Shown here one piece after another: positions 38,101 through 50,385 of a stretch of DNA of 64,000 bases. A program made the translations under genes and the position numbers. Each line of letters opens with the position of its first letter. Within the stretch, counting starts at the first letter, position 1. Source of the DNA: Clusia tigrina (Eukaryota > Arthropoda > Insecta > Diptera > Clusiidae); assembly GCA_920105625.2 (NCBI GenBank), contig OV050033.1:113421700-113485699 (forward strand), in the 5' to 3' direction. The notes beneath the pieces are model-generated. The model was not told where the DNA came from, did not search any database, and was given only the letters and a program-made list of their open reading frames with translations.

Positions 38101-39997
38101 TTAGGGCCATTTGAAGTTTTGTCAGTGTTTGATTTGGGACTCAAGGGAAGCATAGCTTTGAGCGATAGCTTAAATTGACAAGAGGCTCGAGTACTTTATT
38201 GTTACAAAATTTCAAGGTTTTATGACACTCCAGTAAAAAGTTGCAAGCATTTGTATGTTGCAAACTTTGATAGGTGTAGGACGTACCGTATAGAAGTTAG
38301 GGCCATTTGAAGTTTTATCAGTGTTTGATGTGGGACTCAAGGGTAGCATAGCTTTGAGCGATAACTTAAATTGACAAGAGGCTCGAGTACTTTATTGTTA
38401 CAAAATTTCAAGGTTTTATGACGTTCCAGTAAAAAGTTACAGGCATTTGTATGTTGCAAACTTTGATAGGTGTAGGACGTACCGTATAGAAGTTAGGGCC
38501 ATTTGAAGTTTTATCAGTGTTTGATGTGGGACTCAAGGGTAGCATAGCTTTGAGCGATAGTTTAAATTGACAAGAGGCTCGAGTACTTTATTGTTGCAAA
38601 ATTTCAAGGTTTTATGACGATCCAGTTAAAAGATACAAGCATTTGTATGTTGCAAACTTTGATAGGTGTATGACATACCGTATAGAAGTTAGGGCCATTT
38701 GAAGTTTTATCAGTGTTTGATTTGGGACTCAAGGGTAGCATAGCTTTGAGCGATAACTTAAATTGAAAAGAGGCTCGAGTACTTTATTGTTACAAAATTT
38801 CAAGGTTTTATGACGCTCCAGTAAAAAGTTGCAAGCATTTGTATGTTGCAAACTTTGATAGGTGTAGGACGTACCGTATAGAAGTTAGGGCCATTTGAAG
38901 TTTTATCAGTGTTTGATGTGGGACTTAAGGGTAGCATAGCTTTGAGCGATAACTTAAATTGACAAGAGGCTCGAGTACTTTATTGTTACACAATTTCAAG
39001 GTTTTATGACGCTCCAGTAAAAAGTTACAGGCAATTGTATGTTGCAAACTTTGATAGGTGTAGGACGTACCGTATAGAGGTTAGGGCCATTTGAAGATTT
39101 ATCAGTGTTTGATGTGGGACTTAAGGGTAGCATAGCTTTGAGCGATAGCTTAAATTGACAAGAGGCTCGAGTACTTTATTGTTACAAAATTTCACGGTTT
39201 TATGACGCTCCAGTAAAAAGTTGCAAGCATTTGTATGTTGCAAACTTTGATAGGTGTAGGACGTACCGTATAGAAGTTAGGGCCATTTGAAGATTTATCA
39301 GTGTTTGATGTGGGACTCAAGGGTAGCATAGCTTTGAGCGATAGCTTAAATTGACAAGAGGCTCGAGTACTTTATTGTTACAAAATTTCAAGGTTCTATG
39401 ACGCTCCAGTAAAAAGTTACAAGCAGTTGTATGTTGCAAACTTTGATAGGTGTAGGACGTACCGTATAGAAGTTAGGGCCATTTGAAGTTTTATCAGTGT
39501 TTGATTTGGGACTCAAGGGTAGCATAGCTTTGAGCGATAACCTAAATAGACAAGAGGCTCGAGTACTTTATTGTTACAAAATTTCAAGGTTTTATGACGC
39601 TCCAGTAAAAAGTTACAAGCATTTGTATGTTGCAAATTTTGATAGGTGTATGACGTACCGTATAGAAGTTAGGGCCATTTGAAGCTTTATCAGTGTTTGA
39701 TTTGGGTCTCAAGGGTAGCATAGCTTTGAGCGATAACTTAAATTGACAAGAGGCTCGAGTACTTTATTGTCACAAAATTTCAAGGTTTTATGACGCTCCA
39801 GTAAAAAGTTACAGGCATTTGCATGTTGCAAACTTTGATAGGTGTAGGACATACCGTATAGAAGTTAGGGCCATTTGAAGTTTTATCAGTGTTTGATGTG
39901 GGACTCAAGGGTAGCATAGCTTTGAGCGATAGCTTAAATTGACAAGAGGCTCGAGTACTTTATTGTTACAAAATTTCAAGGTTTTATGACGCTTCAG
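35147..39997 (+). repeat. Large segmental duplication, copy 2 (partner 28,875-34,510)
   Basis: This is the collinear second copy of the 28.9-34.5 kb block without its extra 784 bp. It carries a private one-base deletion, AGAATTAGGG at about 35,945. Its right part, from 37,803, was itself duplicated in tandem (2,548-bp repeat). Base differences from copy 1 are sparse; by eye I saw roughly one every few hundred bases. Confidence 0.9.
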
Positions 39998-40350
39998 TAA
40001 AAAGTTACAGGCATTTGTATGTTGCAAACTTTGATAGGTGTATGACGTACCGTATAGAAGTTAGGGCCATTTGAAGCTTTATCAGTGTTTGATTTGGGAC
40101 TCAAGGGTAGCATAGCTTTGAGCGATAACCTAAATAGACAAGAGGCTCGAGTACTTTATTGTTACAAAATTTCAAGGTTTTATGACGCTCCAGTAAAAAC
40201 TTACAAGCATTTGTATGTTGCAAATTTTGATAGGTGTATGACGTACCGTATAGAAGTTAGGGCCATTTGAAGCTTTATCAGTGTCTGATTTGGGTCTCAA
40301 AGGTAGCATAGCTTTGAGCGATAACTTAAATTGACAAGAGGCTCGAGTAC
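37803..40350 (+). repeat. 2,548-bp (13-monomer) tandem duplication, copy 1
   Basis: Thirteen full monomers are repeated immediately downstream. Markers at exact 2,548-bp spacing include GTCAAAAGTT (37,841/40,389), GGCTAGAGAAC, GTTAAAAGC with TTGTAAAC, AGATACAAGC, TTGAAAAG, CACAATTTC, TCACGGTT and two AAATAGACAAG units. I noted about seven substitutions between copies, including GGGAAGC/GGGTAGC and GGACTTAAGG/GGACTCAAGG. The left limit is GTACATTA (37,801) against GTACTTTA. Confidence 0.93.
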
Positions 40351-42937
40351 TTTATTGTTACAAAATTTCAAGGTTTTATGACGCTCCAGTCAAAAGTTAC
40401 AGGCATTTGTATGTTGCAAACTTTGATAGGTGTAGGACGTACCATATAGAAGTTAGGGCCATTTGAAGTTTTATCTGTGTTTTATTTGGGACTCAAGGGT
40501 AGCATAGGTTTGAGCGATAGCTTAAATTTACAAGAGGCTAGAGAACTTTATTGTTACAAAATTTTAAGGTTTTATGACGCTCCAGTTAAAAGTTAAAAGC
40601 ATTTGTATGTTGTAAACTTTGATAGGTGTACGACGTACCGTATAGAAGTTAGGGCCATTTGAAGTTTTATCAGTGTTTGATGTGGGACTCAAGGGTAGCA
40701 TAGCTTTGAGCGATAGCTTAAATTGACAAGAGGCTCGAGTACTTTATTGTTACAAAATTTCAAGGTTTTATGACACTCCAGTAAAAAGTTGCAAGCATTT
40801 GTATGTTGCAAACTTTGATAGGTGTAGGACGTACCGTATAGAAGTTAGGGCCATTTGAAGTTTTATCAGTGTTTGATGTGGGACTCAAGGGTAGCATAGC
40901 TTTGAGCGATAACTTAAATTGACAAGAGGCTCGAGTACTTTATTGTTACAAAATTTCAAGGTTTTATGACGTTCCAGTAAAAAGTTACAGGCATTTGTAT
41001 GTTGCAAACTTTGATAGGTGTAGGACGTACCGTATAGAAGTTAGGGCCATTTGAAGTTTTATCAGTGTTTGATGTGGGACTCAAGGGTAGCATAGCTTTG
41101 AGCGATAGTTTAAATTGACAAGAGGCTCGAGTACTTTATTGTTGCAAAATTTCAAGGTTTTATGACGATCCAGTTAAAAGATACAAGCATTTGTATGTTG
41201 CAAACTTTGATAGGTGTATGACATACCGTATAGAAGTTAGGGCCATTTGAAGTTTTATCAGTGTTTGATTTGGGACTCAAGGGTAGCATAGCTTTGAGCG
41301 ATAACTTAAATTGAAAAGAGGCTCGAGTACTTTATTGTTACAAAATTTCAAGGTTTTATGACGCTCCAGTAAAAAGTTGCAAGCATTTGTATGTTGCAAA
41401 CTTTGATAGGTGTAGGACGTACCGTATAGAAGTTAGGGCCATTTGAAGTTTTATCAGTGTTTGATGTGGGACTCAAGGGTAGCATAGCTTTGAGCGATAA
41501 CTTAAATTGACAAGAGGCTCGAGTACTTTATTGTTACACAATTTCAAGGTTTTATGACGCTCCAGTAAAAAGTTACAGGCAATTGTATGTTGCAAACTTT
41601 GATAGGTGTAGGACGTACCGTATAGAGGTTAGGGCCATTTGAAGTTTTATCAGTGTTTGATGTGGGACTTAAGGGTAGCATAGCTTTGAGCGATAGCTTA
41701 AATTGACAAGAGGCTCGAGTACTTTATTGTTACAAAATTTCACGGTTTTATGACGCTCCAGTAAAAAGTTGCAAGCATTTGTATGTTGCAAACTTTGATA
41801 GGTGTAGGACGTACCGTATAGAAGTTAGGGCCATTTGAAGATTTATCAGTGTTTGATGTGGGACTCAAGGGTAGCATAGCTTTGAGCGATAGCTTAAATT
41901 GACAAGAGGCTCGAGTACTTTATTGTTACAAAATTTCAAGGTTCTATGACGCTCCAGTAAAAAGTTACAAGCAGTTGTATGTTGCAAACTTTGATAGGTG
42001 TATGACGTACCGTATAGAAGTTAGGGCCATTTGAAGTTTTATCAGTGTTTGATTTGGGACTCAAGGGTAGCATAGCTTTGAGCGATAACCTAAATAGACA
42101 AGAGGCTCGAGTACTTTATTGTTACAAAATTTCAAGGTTTTATGACGCTCCAGTAAAAAGTTACAAGCATTTGTATGTTGCAAATTTTGATAGGTGTATG
42201 ACGTACCGTATAGAAGTTAGGGCCATTTGAAGCTTTATCAGTGTTTGATTTGGGTCTCAAGGGTAGCATAGCTTTGAGCGATAACTTAAATTGACAAGAG
42301 GCTCGAGTACTTTATTGTCACAAAATTTCAAGGTTTTATGACGCTCCAGTAAAAAGTTACAGGCATTTGCATGTTGCAAACTTTGATAGGTGTAGGACAT
42401 ACCGTATAGAAGTTAGGGCCATTTGAAGTTTTATCAGTGTTTGATGTGGGACTCAAGGGTAGCATAGCTTTGAGCGATAGCTTAAATTGACAAGAGGCTC
42501 GAGTACTTTATTGTTACAAAATTTCAAGGTTTTATGACGCTTCAGTAAAAAGTTACAGGCATTTGTATGTTGCAAACTTTGATAGGTGTATGACGTACCG
42601 TATAGAAGTTAGGGCCATTTGAAGCTTTATCAGTGTTTGATTTGGGACTCAAGGGTAGCATAGCTTTGAGCGATAACCTAAATAGACAAGAGGCTCGAGT
42701 ACTTTATTGTTACAAAATTTCAAGGTTTTATGACGCTCCAGTAAAAACTTACAAGCATTTGTATGTTGCAAATTTTGATAGGTGTATGACGTACCGTATA
42801 GAAGTTAGGGCCATTTGAAGCTTTATCAGTGTCTGATTTGGGTCTCAAAGGTAGCATAGCTTTGAGCGATAACTTAAATTGACAAGAGGCTCGAGTACTT
42901 TATTGTTACAAAATTTCAAGGTTTTATGACGCTCCAG
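40351..42937 (+). repeat. 2,548-bp (13-monomer) tandem duplication, copy 2
   Basis: This copy abuts copy 1 and extends about 40 bp beyond one unit. It stops where GTAAAAAG (42,936) replaces GTCAAAAG (40,388). It is a young event nested inside the product of the larger 29-40 kb duplication, so its first units exist in three copies: about 32,350, 37,840 and 40,390. Confidence 0.93.
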
Positions 42938-42952
42938 TAAAAAGTTACAGGC

Positions 42953-45770
42953 ATTTGCATGTTGCAAACTTTGATAGGTGTAGGACGTACCGTATAGAAG
43001 TTAGGGCCATTTGAAGTTTTATAGTGTTTGATGTGGGACTCAAGGGTAGCATAGCTTTGAGCGATAGCTTAAATTGCCAAGAGGCTCGAGTAGTTTATTG
43101 TTACAAAATTTCAAGGTTTTATGACGCTCCAGTAAAAAGTTACAGGCATTTGTATGTTGCAAATTTCGATAGGTGTAGGACGTACCGTATAGAAGTTAGG
43201 GCCACTTGAAGTTTTATCAGTGTTTGATGTGGGACTCAAGGGTAGCATAGCTTTGAGCGATAACTTAAATTGACAAGAGGCTCGAGTACTTTATTGTTAC
43301 AAAATTTCAAGGTTTTATGACGTTCCAGTAAAAAGTGGCAAGCATTTGTATGTTGCAAACTTCGATAGGTGTAGGACGTACCGTATAGAAGTTAGGGCCA
43401 TTTGAAGATTTATCAGTGTTTGATTTGGGACTCAAGGGTAGCATAGCTTTGATAGATAGCTTAAATTGACAAGAGGCTCGAGTACTTTATTGTTACAAAA
43501 TTTCAAGGTTTTATGACGCTCCAGTAAAAAGTTGCAAGCATTTGTATGTTGCAAACTTTGATAGGTGTAGGACGTACCTTATAGAAGTTAGGGCCATTTG
43601 AAGATTTATCAGTGTTTGATTTGGGACTCAAGGGTAGCATAGCTTTGAGCGATAGCTTAAATTGACAAGAGGCTCGAGTACTTTATTGTTACAAAATTTC
43701 AAGGTTTTATGACGCTCCAGTAAAAAGGTGCAAGCATTTGTATGTTGCAAACTTTGATAGATGTAGGACGTACCGTATAGAAGTTAGGGCCATTTGAAGT
43801 TTTATCAGTGTTTGATGTGGGACTCAAGGGTAGCATAGCTTTGAGCGATAGCTTAAATTGACAAGAGGCTCGAGTACTTTATTGTTACAAAATTTCAAGG
43901 TTTTATGACGCTCCAGTAAAAAGTTACAAGCAGTTGTATGTTGCAAACTTTGATAGGTGTATGACGTACCGTATAGAAGTTAGGGCCATTTGAAGTTTTA
44001 TCAGTGTTTGATTTGGGACTCAAGGGTAGCATAGCTTTGAGCGATAACCTAAATAGACAAGAGGCTCGAGTACTTTATTGTTACAAAATTTCAAGGTTTT
44101 ATGACGCTCCAGTAAAAAGTTACAAGCATTTGTATGTTGCAAATTTTGATAGGTGTATGACGTACCGTATAGAAGTTAGGGCCATTTGAAGTTTTATCAG
44201 TGTTTGATTTTTGACTCAAGGGTAGCATAGCTTTGAGCGATAACTTAAATTGACAAGAGGCTCGAGTACTTTATTGTTACAAAATTTCAAGGTTTTATGA
44301 CGCTCCAGTAAAAAGTTACAGGCATTTGCATGTTGCAAACTTTGATAGGTGTAGGACGTACCGTATAGAAGTTAGGGCCATTTGAAGTTTTATCAGTGTT
44401 TGATGTGGGACTCAAGGGTAGCATAGCTTTGAGCGATATCTTAAATTGACAAGAGGCTCGAGTACTTTATTGTTACAAAATTTCAAGGTTTTATGACGCT
44501 CCAGTAAAAAGTTACAGGCATTTGTATGTTGCAAACTTTGATAGGTGTATGACGTACCGTATAGAAGTTAGGGCCATTTGAAGCTTTATCAGTGTTTGAT
44601 TTGGGACTCAAGGGTAGCATAGCTTTGAGCGATAACCTAAATAGACAAGAGGCTCGAGTACTTTATTGTTACAAAATTTCAAGGTTTTATGACGCTCCAG
44701 TAAAAAGTTACAAGCATTTGCATGTTGCAAACTTTGATAGGTGTAGGACGTACCGTATAGAAGTTAGGGCCATTTGAAGTTTTATAGTGTTTGATGTGGG
44801 ACTCAAGGGTAGCATAGCTTTGAGCGATAGCTTAAATTGCCAAGAGGCTCGAGTACTTTATTGTTACAAAATTTCAAGGTTTTATGACGCTCCAGTAAAA
44901 AGTTACAGGCATTTGTATGTTGCAAATTTCGATAGGTGTAGGACGTACCGTATAGAAGTTAGGGCCATTTGAAGTTTTATCAGTGTTTGATGTGGGACTC
45001 AAGGGTAGCATAGCTTTGAGCGATAGCTTAAATTGACAAGAGGCTCGAGTACTTTATTGTTACAAAATTTCAAGGTTTTATGACGTTCCAGTAAAAAGTG
45101 GCAAGCATTTGTATGTTGCAAACTTCGATAGGTGTAGGACGTACCGTATAGAAGTTAGGGCCATTTGAAGATTTATCAGTGTTTGATTTGGGACTCAAGG
45201 GTAGCATAGCTTTGATAGATAGCTTAAATTGACAAGAGGCTCGAGTACTTTATTGTTACAAAATTTCAAGGTTTTATGACGCTCCAGTAAAAAGTTGCAA
45301 GCATTTGTATGTTGCAAACTTTGATAGGTGTAGGACGTACCGTATAGAAGTTAGGGCCATTTGAAGATTTATCAGTGTTTGATTTGGGACTCAAGGGTAG
45401 CATAGCTTTGAGCGATAGCTTAAATTGACAAGAGGCTCGAGTACTTTATTGTTACAAAATTTCAAGGTTTTATGACGTTCCAGTAAAAAGTTGCAAGCAT
45501 TTGTATGTTGCAAACTTTGATAGATGTAGGACGTACCGTATAGAAGTTAGGGCCATTTGAAGTTTTATCAGTGTTTGATGCGGGACTCAAGGGTAGCATA
45601 GCTTTGAGCGATAGCTTAAATTGACAAGAGGTTCGAGTACTTTATTGTTACAAAATTTCAAGGTTTTATGACGCTCCAGTAAAAAGTTACAAGCAGTTGT
45701 ATGTTGCAAACTTTGATAGGTGTATGACGTACCGTATAGAAGTTAGGGCCATTTGAAGTTTTATCAGTGT
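42953..45770 (+). repeat. 1,763-bp offset repeat, two partial copies
   Basis: About 42,953-44,010 matches 44,716-45,773. Shared markers are a one-base deletion giving GTTTTATAGTG (43,021/44,784), TTAAATTGCCAAG, AATTTCGATAGG, AGTGGCAAGC, ACTTCGATAGG and GATAGATAGC (43,451/45,214). Identity is lower than in the other recent tandems, with private changes such as GCCACTTGAAG and GTAGTTTATTG in the left copy. The intervening part holds AAATAGACAAG units shared with 34-42 kb. Confidence 0.85.
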
Positions 45771-47450
45771 CTGATTTGGGACTCAAGGGTAGCATAGCTT
45801 TGAGCGATAACTTAAATTGACAAGAGGCTCGAGTACTTTATTGTTACAAAATTTCAAGGTTTTATGACGCTCCAGTAAAAAGTTACAGGCATTTGCATGT
45901 TGCAAACTTTGATAGGTGTAGGACGTACCGTATAGAAGTTAGGGCCATTTGAAGTTTTATCAGTGTTAGATGTGGGACTCAAGGGTAGCATAGCTTTGAG
46001 CGATAGTTTAAATTGACAAGAGGCTCGAGTACTTTATTGTTACAAAATTTCAAGGTTTTATGACGCTCCAGTAAAAAGTTACAGGCATTTGTATGTTGCA
46101 AACTTTGATAGGTGTAGGACGTACCGTATAGAAGTTAGGGCCATTTGAAGTTTTATCAGTGTTTGATGTGGGACTCAAGGGTAGCATAGCTTTGAGCGAT
46201 AGCTTAAATTGACAAGAGGCTCGAGTACTTTATTGTTACAAAATTTCAAGGTTTAATGACGCTCCAGTAAAAAGTTGCAAGCATTTGTATATTGCAAACT
46301 TTGATAGGTGTAGGACGTACCGTATAGAAGTTAGGGCCATTGGAAGATTTATCAGTGTTTGATTTGAGACTCAAGGGTAGCATAGCTTTAAGCCATAGCT
46401 TAAATTGACAAGAGGCTCGAGTACTTTATTGTTACAAAATTTCAAGGTTTTATGACGCTCCAGTAAAAAGTTGCAAGCATTTGTGTATTGCAAACTTTGA
46501 TAGGTGTAGGACGTACCATATAGAAGTTAGGGTCATTTGAAGTTTTATCTGTGTTTTATTTGGGACTCAAGGGTAGCATAGGTTTGAGCGATAGCTTAAA
46601 TTGACAAGAGGCTAGAGTACTTTATTGTTACAAAATTTCAAGGTTTTATGACGCTCCAGTAAAAAGTTACAAGCAATGTTGCAAACTTTGATAGGTGTAG
46701 GACGTACCGTATAGAAGTTAGGGCCATTTGAAGTTTTATCAGTGTTTGATGTGGGACTCAAGGGTAGCATAGCTTTGAGCGATAACTTAAATTGACAAGA
46801 GGCTCGAGTACTTTATTGTTACAAAATTTCAAGGTTTTATGACGCTCCAGTAAAAAGTTACAGGCATTTGTATGTTGCAAACTTTGATAGGTGTAGGACG
46901 TACCGTATAGAAGTTAGGGCCATTTGAAATTTTATCAGTGTTTGATGTGGGACTCAAGGGTAGCATAGCTTTGAGCGATAGCTTAAATTGACAAGAGGCT
47001 CGAGTACTTTATTGTTACAAAATTTCAAGGTTTTATGACGCTCCAGTAAAAAGTTACAAGCAATTGTATGTGGCAAACTTTGATAGGTGTAGGACGTACC
47101 GTATAGAAGTTAGGGCCATTTGAAGTTTTATCAGTGTTTGATTTGGGACTCAAGGGTAGCATAGCTTTGAGCGATAACTTAAATTGACAAGAGGCTCGAG
47201 TACTTTATTGTTACAAAATTTCAAGGTTTTATGACGCTCCAGTAAAAAGTTACAGGCATTTGCATGTTGCAAACTTTGATAGGTGTAGGACGTACCGTAT
47301 AGAAGTTAGGGCCATTTGAAGTTTTATCAGTGTTAGATGTGGGACTCAAGGTTAGCATAGCTTTGAGCGATAGCTTAAATTGACAAGAGGCTCGAGTACT
47401 TTATTGTTACAAAATTTCAAGGTTTTATGACGCTCCAGTAAAAAGTTACA
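45028..47450 (+). repeat. Duplicated block, copy 1 (partner 47,963-50,385)
   Basis: A 2.42-kb block recurs at offset 2,935, which is 15 monomers minus 5 bp. Shared markers are GATAGATAGC, GATGCGGGAC, GTTAGATGTGG, TTTAAGCCATAGC (46,391/49,326), the 5-bp deletion AAGCAATGTTGC (46,671/49,606), GTATGTGGCAAAC (47,071/50,006) and CAAGGTTAGC. Few differences were seen. Confidence 0.92.
46671..46680 (+). other. 5-bp internal deletion in a monomer
   Basis: GCAATTGTATGTTGC of neighbouring units is shortened to GCAATGTTGC. This is the largest length change seen in the array, and an identical one sits at 49,606 in the duplicate block. It is a useful single-copy-pair tag. Confidence 0.9.
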
Positions 47451-47962
47451 GGCATTTGTATGTTGCAAACTTTGATAGGTGTAGGACGTACCGTATAGAA
47501 GTTAGGGCCATTTGAAGATTTATCAGTGTTTGATTTGGGACTCAAGGGTAGCATAGCTTTGAGCGATAGCTTAAATTGACAAGAGGCTCGAGTACTTTAT
47601 TGTTACAAAATTTCAAGGTTTTATGACGCTCCCGTAAAATGTTGCAAGCATTTGTATGTTGCAAACTTTGATAGGTGTAGGACATACCGTATAGAAGTTA
47701 GGGCCATTTGAAGATTTATCAGTGTTTGATTTGGGACTCAAGGGTAGCATAGCTTTGAGCGATAGCTTAAATTGACAAGAGGCTCGAGTACTTTATTGTT
47801 ACAAAATTTCAAGGTTTTATGACGCTCCAGTAAAAAGTTACAGGCATTTGCATGTTGCAAACTTTGATAGGTGTAGGACGTACCGTATAGAAGTTAGGGC
47901 CATTTGAAGTTTTATCAGTGTTAGATGTGGGACTCAAGGGTAGCATAGCTTTGAGCGATAGT

Positions 47963-50385
47963 TTAAATTGACAAGAGGCTCGAGTACTTTATTGTTACAA
48001 AATTTCAAGGTTTTATGACGTTCCAGTAAAAAGTGGCAAGCATTTGTATGTTGCAAACTTCGATAGGTGTAGGACGTACCGTATAGAAGTTAGGGCCATT
48101 TGAAGATTTATCAGTGTTTGATTTGGGACTCAAGGGTAGCATAGCTTTGATAGATAGCTTAAATTGACAAGAGGCTCGAGTACTTTATTGTTACAAAATT
48201 TCAAGGTTTTATGACGCTCCAGTAAAAAGTTGCAAGCATTTGTATGTTGCAAACTTTGATAGGTGTAGGACGTACCGTATAGAAGTTAGGGCCATTTGAA
48301 GATTTATCAGTGTTTGATTTGGGACTCAAGGGTAGCATAGCTTTGAGCGATAGCTTAAATTGACAAGAGGCTCGAGTACTTTATTGTTACAAAATTTCAA
48401 GGTTTTATGACGTTCCAGTAAAAAGTTGCAAGCATTTGTATGTTGCAAACTTTGATAGATGTAGGACGTACCGTATAGAAGTTAGGGCCATTTGAAGTTT
48501 TATCAGTGTTTGATGCGGGACTCAAGGGTAGCATAGCTTTGAGCGATAGCTTAAATTGACAAGAGGTTCGAGTACTTTATTGTTACAAAATTTCAAGGTT
48601 TTATGACGCTCCAGTAAAAAGTTACAAGCAGTTGTATGTTGCAAACTTTGATAGGTGTATGACGTACCGTATAGAAGTTAGGGCCATTTGAAGTTTTATC
48701 AGTGTCTGATTTGGGACTCAAGGGTAGCATAGCTTTGAGCGATAACTTAAATTGACAAGAGGCTCGAGTACTTTATTGTTACAAAATTTCAAGGTTTTAT
48801 GACGCTCCAGTAAAAAGTTACAGGCATTTGCATGTTGCAAACTTTGATAGGTGTAGGACGTACCGTATAGAAATTAGGGCCATTTGAAGTTTTATCAGTG
48901 TTAGATGTGGGACTCAAGGGTAGCATAGCTTTGAGCGATAGTTTAAATTGACAAGAGGCTCGAGTACTTTATTGTTACAAAATTTCAAGGTTTTATGACG
49001 CTCCAGTAAAAAGTTACAGGCATTTGTATGTTGCAAACTTTGATAGGTGTAGGACGTACCGTATAGAAGTTAGGGCCATTTGAAGTTTTATCAGTGTTTG
49101 ATGTGGGACTCAAGGGTAGCATAGCTTTGAGCGATAGCTTAAATTGACAAGAGGCTCGAGTACTTTATTGTTACAAAATTTCAAGGTTTAATGACGCTCC
49201 AGTAAAAAGTTGCAAGCATTTGTATATTGCAAACTTTGATAGTTGTAGGATGTACCGTATAGAAGTTAGGGCCATTGGAAGATTTATCAGTGTTTGATTT
49301 GAGACTCAAGGGTAGCATAGCTTTAAGCCATAGCTTAAATTGACAAGAGGCTCGAGTACTTTATTGTTACAAAATTTCAAGGTTTTATGACGCTCCAGTA
49401 AAAAGTTGCAAGCATTTGTGTATTGCAAACTTTGATAGGTGTAGGACGTACCATATAGAAGTTAGGGTCATTTGAAGTTTTATCTGTGTTTTATTTGGGA
49501 CTCAAGGGTAGCATAGGTTTGAGCGATAGCTTAAATTGACAAGAGGCTAGAGTACTTTATTGTTACAAAATTTCAAGGTTTTATGACGCTCCAGTAAAAA
49601 GTTACAAGCAATGTTGCAAACTTTGATAGGTGTAGGACGTACCGTATAGAAGTTAGGGCCATTTGAAGTTTTATCAGTGTTTGATGTGGGACTCAAGGGT
49701 AGCATAGCTTTGAGCGATAACTTAAATTGACAAGAGGCTCGAGTACTTTATTGTTACAAAATTTCAAGGTTTTATGACGCTCCAGTAAAAAGTTACAGGC
49801 ATTTGTATGTTGCAAACTTTGATAGGTGTAGGACGTACCGTATAGAAGTTAGGGCCATTTGAAATTTTATCAGTGTTTGATGTGGGACTCAAGGGTAGCA
49901 TAGCTTTGAGCGATAGCTTAAATTGACAAGAGGCTCGAGCACTTTATTGTTACAAAATTTCAAGGTTTTATGACGCTCCAGTAAAAAGTTACAAGCAATT
50001 GTATGTGGCAAACTTTGATAGGTGTAGGACGTACCGTATAGAAGTTAGGGCCATTTGAAGTTTTATCAGTGTTTGATTTGGGACTCAAGGGTAGCATAGC
50101 TTTGAGCGATAACTTAAATTGACAAGAGGCTCGAGTACTTTATTGTTACAAAATTTCAAGGTTTTATGACGCTCCAGTAAAAAGTTACAGGCATTTGCAT
50201 GTTGCAAACTTTGATAGGTGTAGGACGTACCGTATAGAAGTTAGGGCCATTTGAAGTTTTATCAGTGTTAGATGTGGGACTCAAGGTTAGCATAGCTTTG
50301 AGCGATAGCTTAAATTGACAAGAGGCTCGAGTACTTTATTGTTACAAAATTTCAAGGTTTTATGACGCTCCAGTAAAAAGTTACA
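47963..50385 (+). repeat. Duplicated block, copy 2 (partner 45,028-47,450)
   Basis: This is the second copy of the 15-unit block. Private changes are GAAATTAG near 48,871, AGTTGTAGGATG near 49,243 and CTCGAGCAC near 49,937. About 510 bp (47,451-47,962) separate the copies. That spacer contains CTCCCGTAAAATGTTGC, which otherwise occurs only at 51,152, 18 monomers minus 5 bp away. Confidence 0.92.
49606..49615 (+). other. 5-bp internal deletion, duplicate copy
   Basis: This is the same deletion as at 46,671, carried by the 2,935-bp duplication. Together the two remove 10 of the 19 bp by which the array falls short of perfect 196-bp phasing. Confidence 0.9.

Noticed and set aside
34010..44972. 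Nine plus-strand 61-codon ORFs beginning at GTGTTTGAT
   Set aside because: They need a GTG start, arise from a single-base loss of a TGA, and lie at one fixed monomer phase. The 196-bp period shifts frame each unit. No coding evidence.
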